Assembly: GCF_017565645.3 (NCBI RefSeq)
Contig: NZ_CP086136.1
Span: forward strand, 1,998,001-2,062,000
Length of the DNA stretch: 64,000 nt
From: Bradyrhizobium barranii subsp. barranii
GTDB taxonomy: Bacteria; Pseudomonadota; Alphaproteobacteria; Rhizobiales; Xanthobacteraceae
Reading direction: 5' to 3'
Shown: one piece after another, positions 45,873-54,043 of the stretch
Layout of the letters: each line of letters starts with the position of its first letter
Position numbering within the stretch: position 1 is the stretch's first letter
The notes under the pieces: model-generated
Seen by the model: the letters and a program-made list of their open reading frames with translations, nothing else
Told to the model about the DNA's origin: nothing
Databases searched by the model: none
Program-made: the position numbers and the translations under genes

Positions 45873-46844
45873 TCAAACGCCCTGGTAGACCAGCCGGGTG
45901 AAGAAGCCGGGGTCGATCACGAACTGCCCCCATATCGCATCGAAGGCCGCGGTCGGTTTGGCGGCCACGGCTTCGTCCCGCGTTCGTCCCTGGCTCTTGA
46001 GACGGGCGACGTTGTCGCGGATCGTCACCAACATGTCGCGAAACGCCTGGAGTTCGGCTCTGTTGCCAACCGGCTTGCCGTGACCGGAGATCACGATCGT
46101 ATCCTGTCCGGTCGCCGCGAGATTGGCTTCGGAAGCCGCGATCATCCCGTTGATGCTGCCGCCGGTCGAGTAGTCGATGAACGGATAGATGCCGTTCCAG
46201 AAGGTATCGCCGACATGAACGACGTTGGCTTCTGCAAAGGTGACGGAGATGTCGCTGTCGGTATGCGCGGGCCCGTAATATTTCAGGCCGATCGAGGTTC
46301 CGTTGAGTCTGAGCTCATGGGTGCTGGAAAATACGTCGCTGGGGATGCCGCCTGGTCCCAGCGGAAGGAAATTGTAGTCCCAGTCCTCTACGCGCTGAAC
46401 TTCGAGGAGGTACTTTCGCGTGTTCTCCTGCGCGATGATCCTGGCGCCAGCGGAATGGAGCCATTCGTTGCCATCGGCGTGATCGAAATGCCAGTGGGTG
46501 TTGACGAGATGGGTGACGGGATCGGCGCCGAGATCGGCCATCGCTTTGGTGAGCTGGGGACGCGAGACGCGGATGCCGGCATCGACTAAAACCTTGCCGT
46601 CGGGACCGGTCAGGACCGCGACATTTCCGCCGGAGCCTTCGAGCACGGCTATGTTGCCTCGGAGTTTGTGCGTGGTGATCGGCGATGTCGCCGCACTGTC
46701 CTTGATCAGGCTGACAAGGCCTCGCGCTTCAGCGTAGGCCTGCCGCGGCGAAAGCCAACCGTTAGTAGCGGCAATCGTCGCGCCGCTCAGGCAGCAGAGA
46801 CAGAAATTGCGGCGCGACAGCAGGGCTCTGGTCTCTAACTCCAT
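45873..46844 (-). CDS. exported metallo-beta-lactamase-fold hydrolase
   Basis: A 323-residue protein from the Met at 46844, with a twin-arginine-type leader (SRRNFCLCCLSGATI). The zinc motif HWHFDHADGN (NTHWHFDHADG) is complete, with further ligands GPAHTDSD, HVGDTFWNG and ISGHGKP. This subgroup resembles quinoprotein-relay or alkylsulfatase-like MBL enzymes; the substrate is unknown. The frame extends to 46958, but the added residues overlap the promoter and palindrome. It is the first gene of a three-gene minus-strand run, divergent from a LysR gene. Confidence 0.87.
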   Translation of the reverse strand: MELETRALLSRRNFCLCCLSGATIAATNGWLSPRQAYAEARGLVSLIKDSAATSPITTHKLRGNIAVLEGSGGNVAVLTGPDGKVLVDAGIRVSRPQLTKAMADLGADPVTHLVNTHWHFDHADGNEWLHSAGARIIAQENTRKYLLEVQRVEDWDYNFLPLGPGGIPSDVFSSTHELRLNGTSIGLKYYGPAHTDSDISVTFAEANVVHVGDTFWNGIYPFIDYSTGGSINGMIAASEANLAATGQDTIVISGHGKPVGNRAELQAFRDMLVTIRDNVARLKSQGRTRDEAVAAKPTAAFDAIWGQFVIDPGFFTRLVYQGV

Positions 46845-46946
46845 AGCGTCCTCGATTGACGGCCGGGCGACGGCATTCAAAACGCACGGCGGCTTTGCGC
46901 ATATCCACCGCGTAGCCGATTGTCGCTGTGGGGAGCAGACGGTATG

Positions 46947-46967
46947 CTTGAGAAGCACCTTCTCAAG
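46947..46967. promoter_or_regulatory. perfect palindromic operator in front of the LysR gene and hydrolase operon
   Basis: CTTGAGAAG, a CAC spacer, then CTTCTCAAG: nine-base arms that are exact reverse complements. It lies 103 bases before the metallo-hydrolase ATG and 19 before the original LysR ATG. It is the obvious candidate site for the LysR protein. The strict T-N11-A spacing is not met, so another regulator is possible. Confidence 0.7.
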
Positions 46968-46989
46968 ATATGGAAAGCGTATCCGATGG

Positions 46990-46998
46990 ACCGGTTGG
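46990..46998. repeat. 9-bp target site duplication, left
   Basis: ACCGGTTGG directly before the left inverted repeat; it is identical to 48398-48406. Confidence 0.95.
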
Positions 46999-48397
46999 GA
47001 GCTATGGCTGATTTTGGGTGACGCGGCCTGATCAGGCGGCGTGGCTTTCAGTGTTCGGAATGACTTCGATTCCGTCGATGAACTTTACACCGGCGATGAC
47101 TTTCGGCAACTGGTTCGTGCTCTTCAATCGCCGCCAGGTCTTCGATGCGGCGTCGATGAGCTTGAACACCATCAGCTTCGCAGTTTGTTGCGACAGCGAT
47201 CCCTTGGTCCGCACCGTTCGGTGGCGCACCGTGGCGAAGACGCTCTCGATCGGGTTCGAGCTGCGTAGGTGGATCCAGTGCTCAGCAGGGAAGTCGAAGA
47301 AGGCGAGCAGCGCATGGCGATCCTTGATCAGGCACTCCACCGCACGTCCGTATTTGACGTGGTATTTCTCGACGAAGACGTCGATCGCGGTTTCAGCTTC
47401 GGCCCGGTGTGGGGCCAGATAGATGTTCCGCAGGTCGTTCTTCATGGGGCCCTGCACGGATTTGGCGACCTTGTCGAGTACGTTGCTCACTTTATGGCAC
47501 CAGCATCGTTGGTGCCGCGTGCCGGGAAAGGCCTCGTCCAGTGCCTTCCAGAAGCCGAGGGCGCCGTCGCCGATGGCGAGTTGCGGGGCAATCCGTAACC
47601 CGCGTTGCCGCAGGTCGATCAGGAGTTCGCGCCAGCTCTGCGCGCTCTCGCGCACGCCGACCTGGAAGCCGATCAGCTCCTTCTTGCCTTCCGGCGTGGT
47701 GCCAATCAGCACCAGCATGCATTCGCTGTGATCTTCCATGCGGGCCTGCAGGTACACGCCATCGGCCCAGATGTAGACATAGCGACGCGCCGACAGATCG
47801 CGTCTCGGCCAGCGTTCGTACTCGACCTGCCAATCGGCCTTCAGGCCGGCGATCACCGAAGGCGACAGGTTCGGCGCATCCTTGCCGAGCAGCGCCGAGA
47901 GCGCCTCCTGGAAGTCGCCGGTCGAGATGCCGCGCAAATAGAGGACCGGGATCAAGGCATCCAGGCTCTTCGTCCGCCGCGCCCATAGCGGCAGGATTGC
48001 CGAACTGAAGCGGAGGCGGTCGCCTGGCCCGCTCGCTCCGCGGTCGCGGACCTTGGGACGAGCGACCTCCACCGGACCGATGCCGGTCGCAATCTCGCGC
48101 ACCGGACCGTGCCCATGTCGGACCAGGCGCGCTCGACCGTCGGGCAGCGTCAGATTGGCCGTGCTGGCCAGAAACGCGCCAACCTCGATCTCGATCGCCC
48201 TGGCAAGCAGGTCCCGCGCGCCGGCACGAACGATATCGGTCAGTGGATCATCAACCGCGGACGGCTGACGGAAAGCAAGAACATTGGTAGTCTCGGTCAT
48301 GGCGTATCGCTCTCCTCGAGAGGTTCTGGCAGGCTCGTCACCCGCCTCGATACGCCGCCTTCCTCACACCGTCATCACCCAGATTCCGCCATAGCTC
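46999..48397. mobile_element. IS256 family insertion sequence
   Basis: A complete 1,399-bp element. Left end 46999-47021 (GAGCTATGGC...GGGTGA) and right end 48375-48397 are imperfect inverted repeats of about 23 bases with three mismatches. Nine-base duplications flank it. One transposase gene fills most of the length on the minus strand. This size, ends and duplication length fit IS256. Confidence 0.95.
47032..48300 (-). CDS. IS256 family transposase
   Basis: A 422-residue mutator-type (DDE) transposase. The acidic residues lie in YIWADGVYLQAR (first Asp), AIGDGALGFWKAL (second Asp) and LRSSNPIESVFATVRHRT (Glu), with the C/H-rich RHQRCWCHKVSNVLDK segment before the insertion domain, typical of the family. 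Length is complete with no frameshift, so the element may still be active. Read from the minus strand, its promoter region is close to the right end, beside the displaced LysR sequence. Confidence 0.96.
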   Translation of the reverse strand: MTETTNVLAFRQPSAVDDPLTDIVRAGARDLLARAIEIEVGAFLASTANLTLPDGRARLVRHGHGPVREIATGIGPVEVARPKVRDRGASGPGDRLRFSSAILPLWARRTKSLDALIPVLYLRGISTGDFQEALSALLGKDAPNLSPSVIAGLKADWQVEYERWPRRDLSARRYVYIWADGVYLQARMEDHSECMLVLIGTTPEGKKELIGFQVGVRESAQSWRELLIDLRQRGLRIAPQLAIGDGALGFWKALDEAFPGTRHQRCWCHKVSNVLDKVAKSVQGPMKNDLRNIYLAPHRAEAETAIDVFVEKYHVKYGRAVECLIKDRHALLAFFDFPAEHWIHLRSSNPIESVFATVRHRTVRTKGSLSQQTAKLMVFKLIDAASKTWRRLKSTNQLPKVIAGVKFIDGIEVIPNTESHAA

Positions 48398-48406
48398 ACC
48401 GGTTGG
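48398..48406. repeat. 9-bp target site duplication, right
   Basis: ACCGGTTGG directly after the right inverted repeat, matching 46990-46998. In the unbroken gene only one copy exists, as codons 2-4 of the LysR frame. Confidence 0.95.
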
Positions 48407-49293
48407 AGGCAATGTCGGTGATCGTCGCGGTCACTGAGACAGGAAGCTTTTCAGCCGCTTCGCGGCGCCTCAACACGCCGGTCGCGACAGTCAGCCGCAC
48501 GGTCGCCGAGCTGGAGGCGCGGTTGAAGGCCCAACTATTTCAGCGATCCTCGCGCCAGATGAAGCTGACCGATGTCGGACGATCCTACATCGAAGCCTGC
48601 AAGCGCATTATCGGGCAGGTAGACGACGCGGAGCGCGAGGTCTCCGGCGAGTACAGGATTCCGAAAGGAGATCTCGCGGTCACGTCGCCCTGGGGGCTCG
48701 GACACATGCACCTGTTGCCGATCGCGCTCGAATTCATGGATGCCTTTCCAGACATCGCGCTACGGCTCGTCCTGACCGACCGCATTGTCAACACGGCCGA
48801 GGAGAATATCGACATTTCGGTTCGCATCGGCAACCTCCCGGACAGCAACCTGATCGCGACCCGAGTCGGCTCGGTCCGGTTCGTGCTCTGTGCGAGTCCC
48901 GGTTATGTTGCCAAGCACGGCCAACCGAAGGTGCCTGCCGATCTGGCTGCTCATGACTGTATCAGTATCGACAGCCTCGCGGCTCAGCGGAACTGGAAGT
49001 TCGTCATCGACGGCCGCGAAGTAGCGGTGCCGATCCGGTCGAGATTGACTTTGAGCGACTCCGAGGCTGCGGTCGAAGCCGCGATCGCGGGTGCCGGCAT
49101 CACCCGAGTCATGTCGTACAAGATGGAAGCCGCACGGCGCGCCGGAAAGCTCGTTTTGATGCTGGAGCCATTCGAACAGGCGCCATGGCCGGTGCATATC
49201 GTCTACGCGGAGCGCAAACCCGAGCCACTCAAGCTCCGATCTTTTCTCGACTGGGCCACGCCGCGCCTTAAGGAGCGGCTTGCTTAGCCCGTG

Positions 49294-50190
49294 TTACTCC
49301 TTGACCGCGCCGGTCAGCGAGGAGACGTAATAATCCACGAACAGCGAATAGAAGATCGCAACCGGCAGCGAGCCGAGCAGCGATCCCGCCATCAGCGCGC
49401 CCCACTGGTAGACGTCGCCTGTGACGAGCTCGGTCAGGATCGCAACCGGCACGGTCTTGTTCGCGCCGCTCTGGATGAAGGCGAGCGCGTAGATGAACTC
49501 GTTCCAGGACAGCGTGAAGGAGAAGATGCCGGCCGAGATCAGCCCGGGCACCGCCAGCGGTAGCGTGATCCGCCGCAGGATCTGGAGGCGCGTGGCGCCG
49601 TCGACCAGCGCGCATTCCTCGAGCTCGTAGGGGATCGACTTGAAATAGCCGATCAGGAGCCAGGTGCAGAACGGCACCAGGAAGGTCGGATAGACCAGGA
49701 TCAGCGCCATCGGTGAATCGAACAGGCCGAACTGCACCACGACGGTGGCGAGCGGGATGAACAGGATCGACGGCGGCACGAGGTAAGCGAGATAGATGCC
49801 GAGGCCCACATAAGGACTGCCGCGGAAGCGCAGCCGTTCGATGGCATAGGCGGCGAGCGTGCTCGCGATCAGCGACAGCGTGGTCGACCCGATCGCCACA
49901 ATCATCGTTGTCCACAGCCAGCGCGGATAGGCGGTGTCGAACAGCAGGTGCTTGACGTGCGCCAGCGTCGGCGAGGTGATCCAGAACGGGTTGTGATCCT
50001 TAAAATTCATCAGCTCTGCGTTCGGCTTGAACGACGTGATCGCCATCCAGTAGAACGGAAACAGCAGGATCAGCACGAAGCAGCCGAGTGGCAGGTAGAT
50101 CATCATCAGCCGCCGCAGCCCGGAATCCCAAGCCATGGTGTCGGGCGGTGTGTTGGCGACGGCGGCCGGCTGCGCGACAGTATCAGTCAT
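49294..50190 (-). CDS. sugar ABC transporter permease, MalG type
   Basis: A 298-residue CUT1 permease with six predicted spans. The coupling loop LEECALVDGATRLQILRRITLPLAVPG (about 190-215) carries the EAA motif with Cys-Ala in place of the second Ala. LSWNEFIYALAFIQSGANKTVPVAI is typical of the C-terminal region. It overlaps the preceding permease by eight bases. The stop is seven bases from that of the convergent LysR gene. It is the last gene of a four-gene run without an ATPase. Confidence 0.9.
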   Translation of the reverse strand: MTDTVAQPAAVANTPPDTMAWDSGLRRLMMIYLPLGCFVLILLFPFYWMAITSFKPNAELMNFKDHNPFWITSPTLAHVKHLLFDTAYPRWLWTTMIVAIGSTTLSLIASTLAAYAIERLRFRGSPYVGLGIYLAYLVPPSILFIPLATVVVQFGLFDSPMALILVYPTFLVPFCTWLLIGYFKSIPYELEECALVDGATRLQILRRITLPLAVPGLISAGIFSFTLSWNEFIYALAFIQSGANKTVPVAILTELVTGDVYQWGALMAGSLLGSLPVAIFYSLFVDYYVSSLTGAVKE

Positions 50191-51139
50191 TGGCCTCTCC
50201 CTGCTGCCATTTGCGGCGCGCCAGGCCGAAATATGAGAACAGCGTCGCGAACACCAGGAACGGGATCATCGACACCGCGATCGCGGCACCTTCGCCGAGC
50301 TCGCCGCCGGCAATGCCGCGCTGGAACGCGAGCGTCGCCAGCAAATGGGTCGAGTTCACCGGGCCGCCGCGGGTGATGGCGTAGACGAGCTGGAAGTCGG
50401 TGAAGGTGAAGATGATCGAGAAGGTCATGACGATGGCGAGGATCGGCATCATCATCGGGAAGGTGATGTAGCGGAAGCGCTGCCAGGCGCTGGCGCCGTC
50501 GAGCATCGCGGCCTCGTAGAGCGAGGGCGAAATGGTCTGCAGGCCCGCGAGCAGCGAGATCGCGACGAAGGGAATGCCGCGCCAGATATTCGCCGCGATT
50601 AGCGAGAAGCGCGCCGGCCAGGGCGCGCCGAGGAAGTCGATGTTGGTGGTGCGCCAATGCAGCACGTCGACCAGCAAATAGGAGATGATCGAGAATTGCG
50701 GATCGTAGATCCACCAGAACGCCAGCGCCGAGAGCACCGTCGGCACGATCCAGGGCAGCAGCACGATGGCGCGGAGCAGGCTCTTGAACGGAAAATGGTT
50801 GTTGAGCAGCAGCGCGAGCCAGAAGCCGAGCGCGAACTTTCCGAAGGTCGCGACCGCCGTATAGAACACGCTGTAGAACACCGCGCCCCACCAGAGGGGA
50901 TCGGTGAGCAGATACTGGAAATTCTCAAGGCCCACGAAGACGCCACGTCGGCCGATCGTGGTGTCGGTGAAGGCGAGCCAGATGCCGAGACCGAGCGGAT
51001 AGGTCAGAAACACCGCGAGGAGCCCGATCGCGGGCGCCAGGCACATCACGATCAGGAACGGCTTGTAGTCGAACAACCGCACCAGCCAGGATTGCTGCCG
51101 GTGCGCCAGTACGGGGGAGGAGAGGGTGGTCACGGACAT
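50183..51139 (-). CDS. sugar ABC transporter permease, MalF type
   Basis: A 318-residue CUT1 permease starting MSVTTLSSPVLAHRQQSWLVRLFDY, with six predicted spans and the loop LYEAAMLDGASAWQRFRYITFPMMMP (about 205-230). VYAITRGGPVNSTHLLATLAFQRG is the MalF-type signature. The frame reaches back to 51382, but those residues cover a repeat and the binding-protein gene; the ATG at 51139 is the family start. It overlaps the MalG-type gene. Confidence 0.88.
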   Translation of the reverse strand: MSVTTLSSPVLAHRQQSWLVRLFDYKPFLIVMCLAPAIGLLAVFLTYPLGLGIWLAFTDTTIGRRGVFVGLENFQYLLTDPLWWGAVFYSVFYTAVATFGKFALGFWLALLLNNHFPFKSLLRAIVLLPWIVPTVLSALAFWWIYDPQFSIISYLLVDVLHWRTTNIDFLGAPWPARFSLIAANIWRGIPFVAISLLAGLQTISPSLYEAAMLDGASAWQRFRYITFPMMMPILAIVMTFSIIFTFTDFQLVYAITRGGPVNSTHLLATLAFQRGIAGGELGEGAAIAVSMIPFLVFATLFSYFGLARRKWQQGEAND

Positions 51140-51172
51140 CGGGTCGTTGTCCTGTTCTAGGCTGTTACCACA

Positions 51173-51290
51173 CCGCCATTGCGAGCGAAGCGACTTGTCC
51201 GCCGTAGCTTTGGCGAAGGCAGAAGCAATCCAGTCTGTCTCCGCAGTTGCAGTCTGGATTGCTTCGTCGCGTCGCTCCTCGCAATGACGG
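51173..51290. repeat. dispersed inverted repeat, family E
   Basis: CGCCATTGCGAGCG at the left is complementary to CTCGCAATGACGG at the right, and GAAGCAATCCAG pairs with CTGGATTGCTTC in the middle. It is a typical intergenic palindrome in Bradyrhizobium-type genomes. Here it lies inside an operon, between the binding protein and permease genes, where it may act as an mRNA stabiliser. Confidence 0.8.
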
Positions 51291-51308
51291 CCGCGTTGTC
51301 GTCGGCCG

Positions 51309-52652
51309 CTACCTCTGTCTGCGGAAGTACCGCTTGCAGCGCTGTTCCGCTTCCGCAGCCGCGGCTTCGGGCGTCGCCGCACCGGTCGCGACCGAGGCGA
51401 ACATCTGCACCGTCACATAGTCCGCGCGAACAGCACCGGTGGCGGTCGAAATCGGACCTTTGTAGCCGGCGTAATACGTGCTGTTCATAGTGTCTCTGAA
51501 GATCGCGACCTTGGGATCGCCCTTCCACACCGCCGCATCGGCGTAGGCCGCAAGCGGTTGCGACCAGTAACCGCTGTTGGCGTTGAGCCACGGCTCGTAC
51601 TGGTCCTTCTCCAGCATGAACTGCAGGAAGGCCTTCGCCGCGTTCGGATACTGGCTGTGCTTGAACACCATGGCGTTCAGCGTCAGTCCGGACATCGGCG
51701 AGATCGGTGCAAGGCCCTTCGGCAGCAGCTGATGTTCGGAATCCTCGGCGATCGCCGCGGTCGCCGGATCGTTCTTCAGCGAGAAATACAGCGAGACGCC
51801 GTTCGCCGTCAGCCCGATTTCCTGTGAGGAATAGGCGCGATTGTTGCTGACGTCGTTCCAGGACGGCGTACCGGCGATGAAGGTCGGGTAGAGCTCCTTC
51901 ACGAAATTCAGCGCCGCGATGGTCTCCTTGCTGTTGATGGTGACATTGCCTTCCTCATCCAGCAGCGAGGCATTGTGCGACCACATCATCCAGTCCGCAA
52001 AGCCGTTGCCGTCGCCGACGGCATTGCCCAGCGCAAAGCCAGCGGGCTTGCCGGCCTTCTGCAGCTTCTTGCAGAGGTCGAGGAGCCCGGCATGATCGTC
52101 CGGCGCCTTGTCGAACCCGACGGATTTGAGGATGGATTTGCGATAGATCAGGGGACCGGCGGTGGCCCCGAACGGGAGCCCGATCCAGGTATCGCTCTTG
52201 GCCTTCTTGCCGTAGGCCTTCGCAAGGTTCTGCCAGCCGCCATACTTCTTGCCGAGATAGTCGGCGACGTCGGTCAGCTCGATCAGCTTGTCGACATAGA
52301 TGTGCGGCGCGTCGGAGAAGCCGATGATGATGTCGGGGCCGGCGCCGGAATTCGAGGTCACCGCGGTCTGCTGGTTGATGTCCTCCCAGCCGACGAAGTC
52401 GACCTTGACCTCGACCCCGGTCTCCTTGGTGAATTTGGCTGCGTTGGCGCGGAACACGTCTTCGTCGGCCTGGACGAAGCGCACCGGCCGCAGCATGCGC
52501 AAGGACGCGCCTTTCTCGATCGGTAATTTCGGTGCGGGGACGTCCGCGGCCTTGATTGCGGATTGAGCGTGCGCTGCAACACCGGTTGCCGCGAGCGCGG
52601 TAGCGGACAGGCCCAGCGCCAAGGCATCACGACGGGTGATGTCGTTCCTCAT
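51309..52652 (-). CDS. sugar ABC transporter substrate-binding protein
   Basis: A 447-residue family 1 binding protein with a twin-arginine signal (TRRDALALGLSATAL; cleavage near AHAQ). The mature part has the family pattern AKFTKETGVEVKVDFVGWEDINQQ and PDIIIGFSDAPHIYVDK. The start at 52652 has GGGAGGAA just upstream; the longer frame to 52832 overlaps the dehydrogenase. It is second in the operon after the dehydrogenase. The ligand is unknown. A folded, Tat-exported binding protein is unusual but seen in rhizobia. Confidence 0.9.
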   Translation of the reverse strand: MRNDITRRDALALGLSATALAATGVAAHAQSAIKAADVPAPKLPIEKGASLRMLRPVRFVQADEDVFRANAAKFTKETGVEVKVDFVGWEDINQQTAVTSNSGAGPDIIIGFSDAPHIYVDKLIELTDVADYLGKKYGGWQNLAKAYGKKAKSDTWIGLPFGATAGPLIYRKSILKSVGFDKAPDDHAGLLDLCKKLQKAGKPAGFALGNAVGDGNGFADWMMWSHNASLLDEEGNVTINSKETIAALNFVKELYPTFIAGTPSWNDVSNNRAYSSQEIGLTANGVSLYFSLKNDPATAAIAEDSEHQLLPKGLAPISPMSGLTLNAMVFKHSQYPNAAKAFLQFMLEKDQYEPWLNANSGYWSQPLAAYADAAVWKGDPKVAIFRDTMNSTYYAGYKGPISTATGAVRADYVTVQMFASVATGAATPEAAAAEAEQRCKRYFRRQR

Positions 52653-52738
52653 CAGTTCCTCCCTATGATGTCTCCCTTCCCGGCGTTGATCGCCGGTGAA
52701 GGGCCGTTCCGATTCCCGGCGCGCTTGGCGCCGGCCGC

Positions 52739-53782
52739 CTAGCTGTTCGGGCCGCGATCCATGCTGACGGGCTGCCAGCGGCGGAGCGCGGTGTTCTGCA
52801 GCACCGACGGATTGACGCAGCTTACCGGCCACATGCCCTGAAGCACCAGTGACAATTCGTAGCCCACGCGGCGCTTGCGCGCCTCGTCGAACCGTGCCGA
52901 GGCCGAGGCGACATGGGCGGTCAGCGTCACGTTCTCTATGCTGAGGATGGGATTGTTGTGCGAGGGCGGCTCCTTCTCCAGCACGTCGAGGGCGGCGTGC
53001 GCAATCCAGCCCTCCTGGAGCGCCTTGATCAGGCTTTCCTCGTCCACGGTGGCGCCGCGGCCGGTATTGATGAAGACTGAGCCTTTCTTCATCTGCCGGA
53101 AGTGCTTCTCGGTGAGCATGTGATGCACCTCGGGCCTTGCCGGGGCGTGCATCGAGACGAAGTCCGATTGCGACAGCACCTCGTTCAGCGTCGCCGGGAT
53201 CACGCCATGGTCGTACATCAGCGTTTCCTGGATGAAGGGGTCGTAGGCCATCATGCGCAGGCCGAACGGGGCGGCGCGCTTCGCAACTGCACGCGCGACG
53301 CGGCCGAACGAGATGAAGCCGAGCGTCTGGCCCATCAGCCGCGGGATCTTCAACAGCGCTGGCCGGCCTTCGGCCCAGCGCCCGTCGCGCGCCATCCTGT
53401 CCTGCTCGACTAGGCGGCGGAAGCCGGCGAGCAGCAGCATCATGGCGTGGTCGGCGACCTCCTCGATGAAGGTGTCGGGAATGTTGGTGACGGGAATGCC
53501 TCGGGCGGTCGCGGCCTTCACGTCGACGCTGTCGACGCCGACCGAGCCGAGCGTGATCACCTTGCAGCTATCAAGTGCGTCGATGATCGACTTGGTGATG
53601 GGGATGCCCTTGGCGTAGATGGCATCGGCGTTTTTCGCGGCGGCGATGAACTCGGCCTCGTTGGCGGGGGCTTCGACGATCTCGGCATCGATCGGATCGA
53701 GCGCCTCTCGCTCGAAGGAATAGTCGCTGCCTGCGACCGTGAAGCTCGCGCCCTTCGGCGTCACCACCCTGTATTTCGGCAT
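52739..53782 (-). CDS. 2-hydroxyacid dehydrogenase family protein (CtBP-like)
   Basis: A 347-residue NAD-dependent D-2-hydroxyacid dehydrogenase. The catalytic triad is present: Arg in GSVFINTGRGATVDEE, Glu in ALDVLEKEPP and His in TLTAHVASAS. The nucleotide loop is degenerate: LGFISFGRVARAVA has Ser and Ala where GxGxxG normally has Gly at the first and last positions. The start at 53782 follows GGAGCAGGAA. It leads the ABC operon, so it probably acts on the imported compound or a product of it. Confidence 0.87.
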   Translation of the reverse strand: MPKYRVVTPKGASFTVAGSDYSFEREALDPIDAEIVEAPANEAEFIAAAKNADAIYAKGIPITKSIIDALDSCKVITLGSVGVDSVDVKAATARGIPVTNIPDTFIEEVADHAMMLLLAGFRRLVEQDRMARDGRWAEGRPALLKIPRLMGQTLGFISFGRVARAVAKRAAPFGLRMMAYDPFIQETLMYDHGVIPATLNEVLSQSDFVSMHAPARPEVHHMLTEKHFRQMKKGSVFINTGRGATVDEESLIKALQEGWIAHAALDVLEKEPPSHNNPILSIENVTLTAHVASASARFDEARKRRVGYELSLVLQGMWPVSCVNPSVLQNTALRRWQPVSMDRGPNS

Positions 53783-54043
53783 TTCCTGCTCCCGATTTGG
53801 TCTGTCGGTTCTTGTTGTGACCCGCACCTTGTGGGCGGGCCTTTGCGTCTTTTACGCGAAATCGGAGCGGTCGCGTACAATCGTCGGTTGCCGCTGCGGC
53901 GATTTATTCGACTGTTTCGGCCTTCCGTCCGGGCTTCTACGGAGCCGCCCGTAACAGGTTGATAAGAGGTCACACACTAAAAGTTGAATCAAATTTTTCG
54001 ATTCCCTTGCGCGCCCGTATCCCATTATTGCCGGAGCTGTCCC

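Larger units (their letters stand above)
46986..49287 (+). pseudogene. LysR family regulator interrupted by IS256 near its start
   Basis: The original gene can be rebuilt exactly. ATG GAC CGG TTG begins at 46986, the IS follows at 46999, and after the right target copy the sequence continues GAG GCA ATG TCG. This gives MDRLEAMSVIVAVTETGSFSAASRRL, the usual LysR start. The remainder (48407-49287) has the full helix-turn-helix (about 20-60) and substrate domain (from about 90, GDLAVTSPWGLGHMHLLPI). Without the IS it would be about 298 residues. An internal ATG at 48412 could still give a protein lacking six residues, if transcribed. Confidence 0.92.

Noticed and set aside
46947..46967. Strict LysR T-N11-A box inside the palindrome
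   Set aside because: The arms are perfect, but no T is followed by A at exactly 12 bases, so I do not call it a T-N11-A site.
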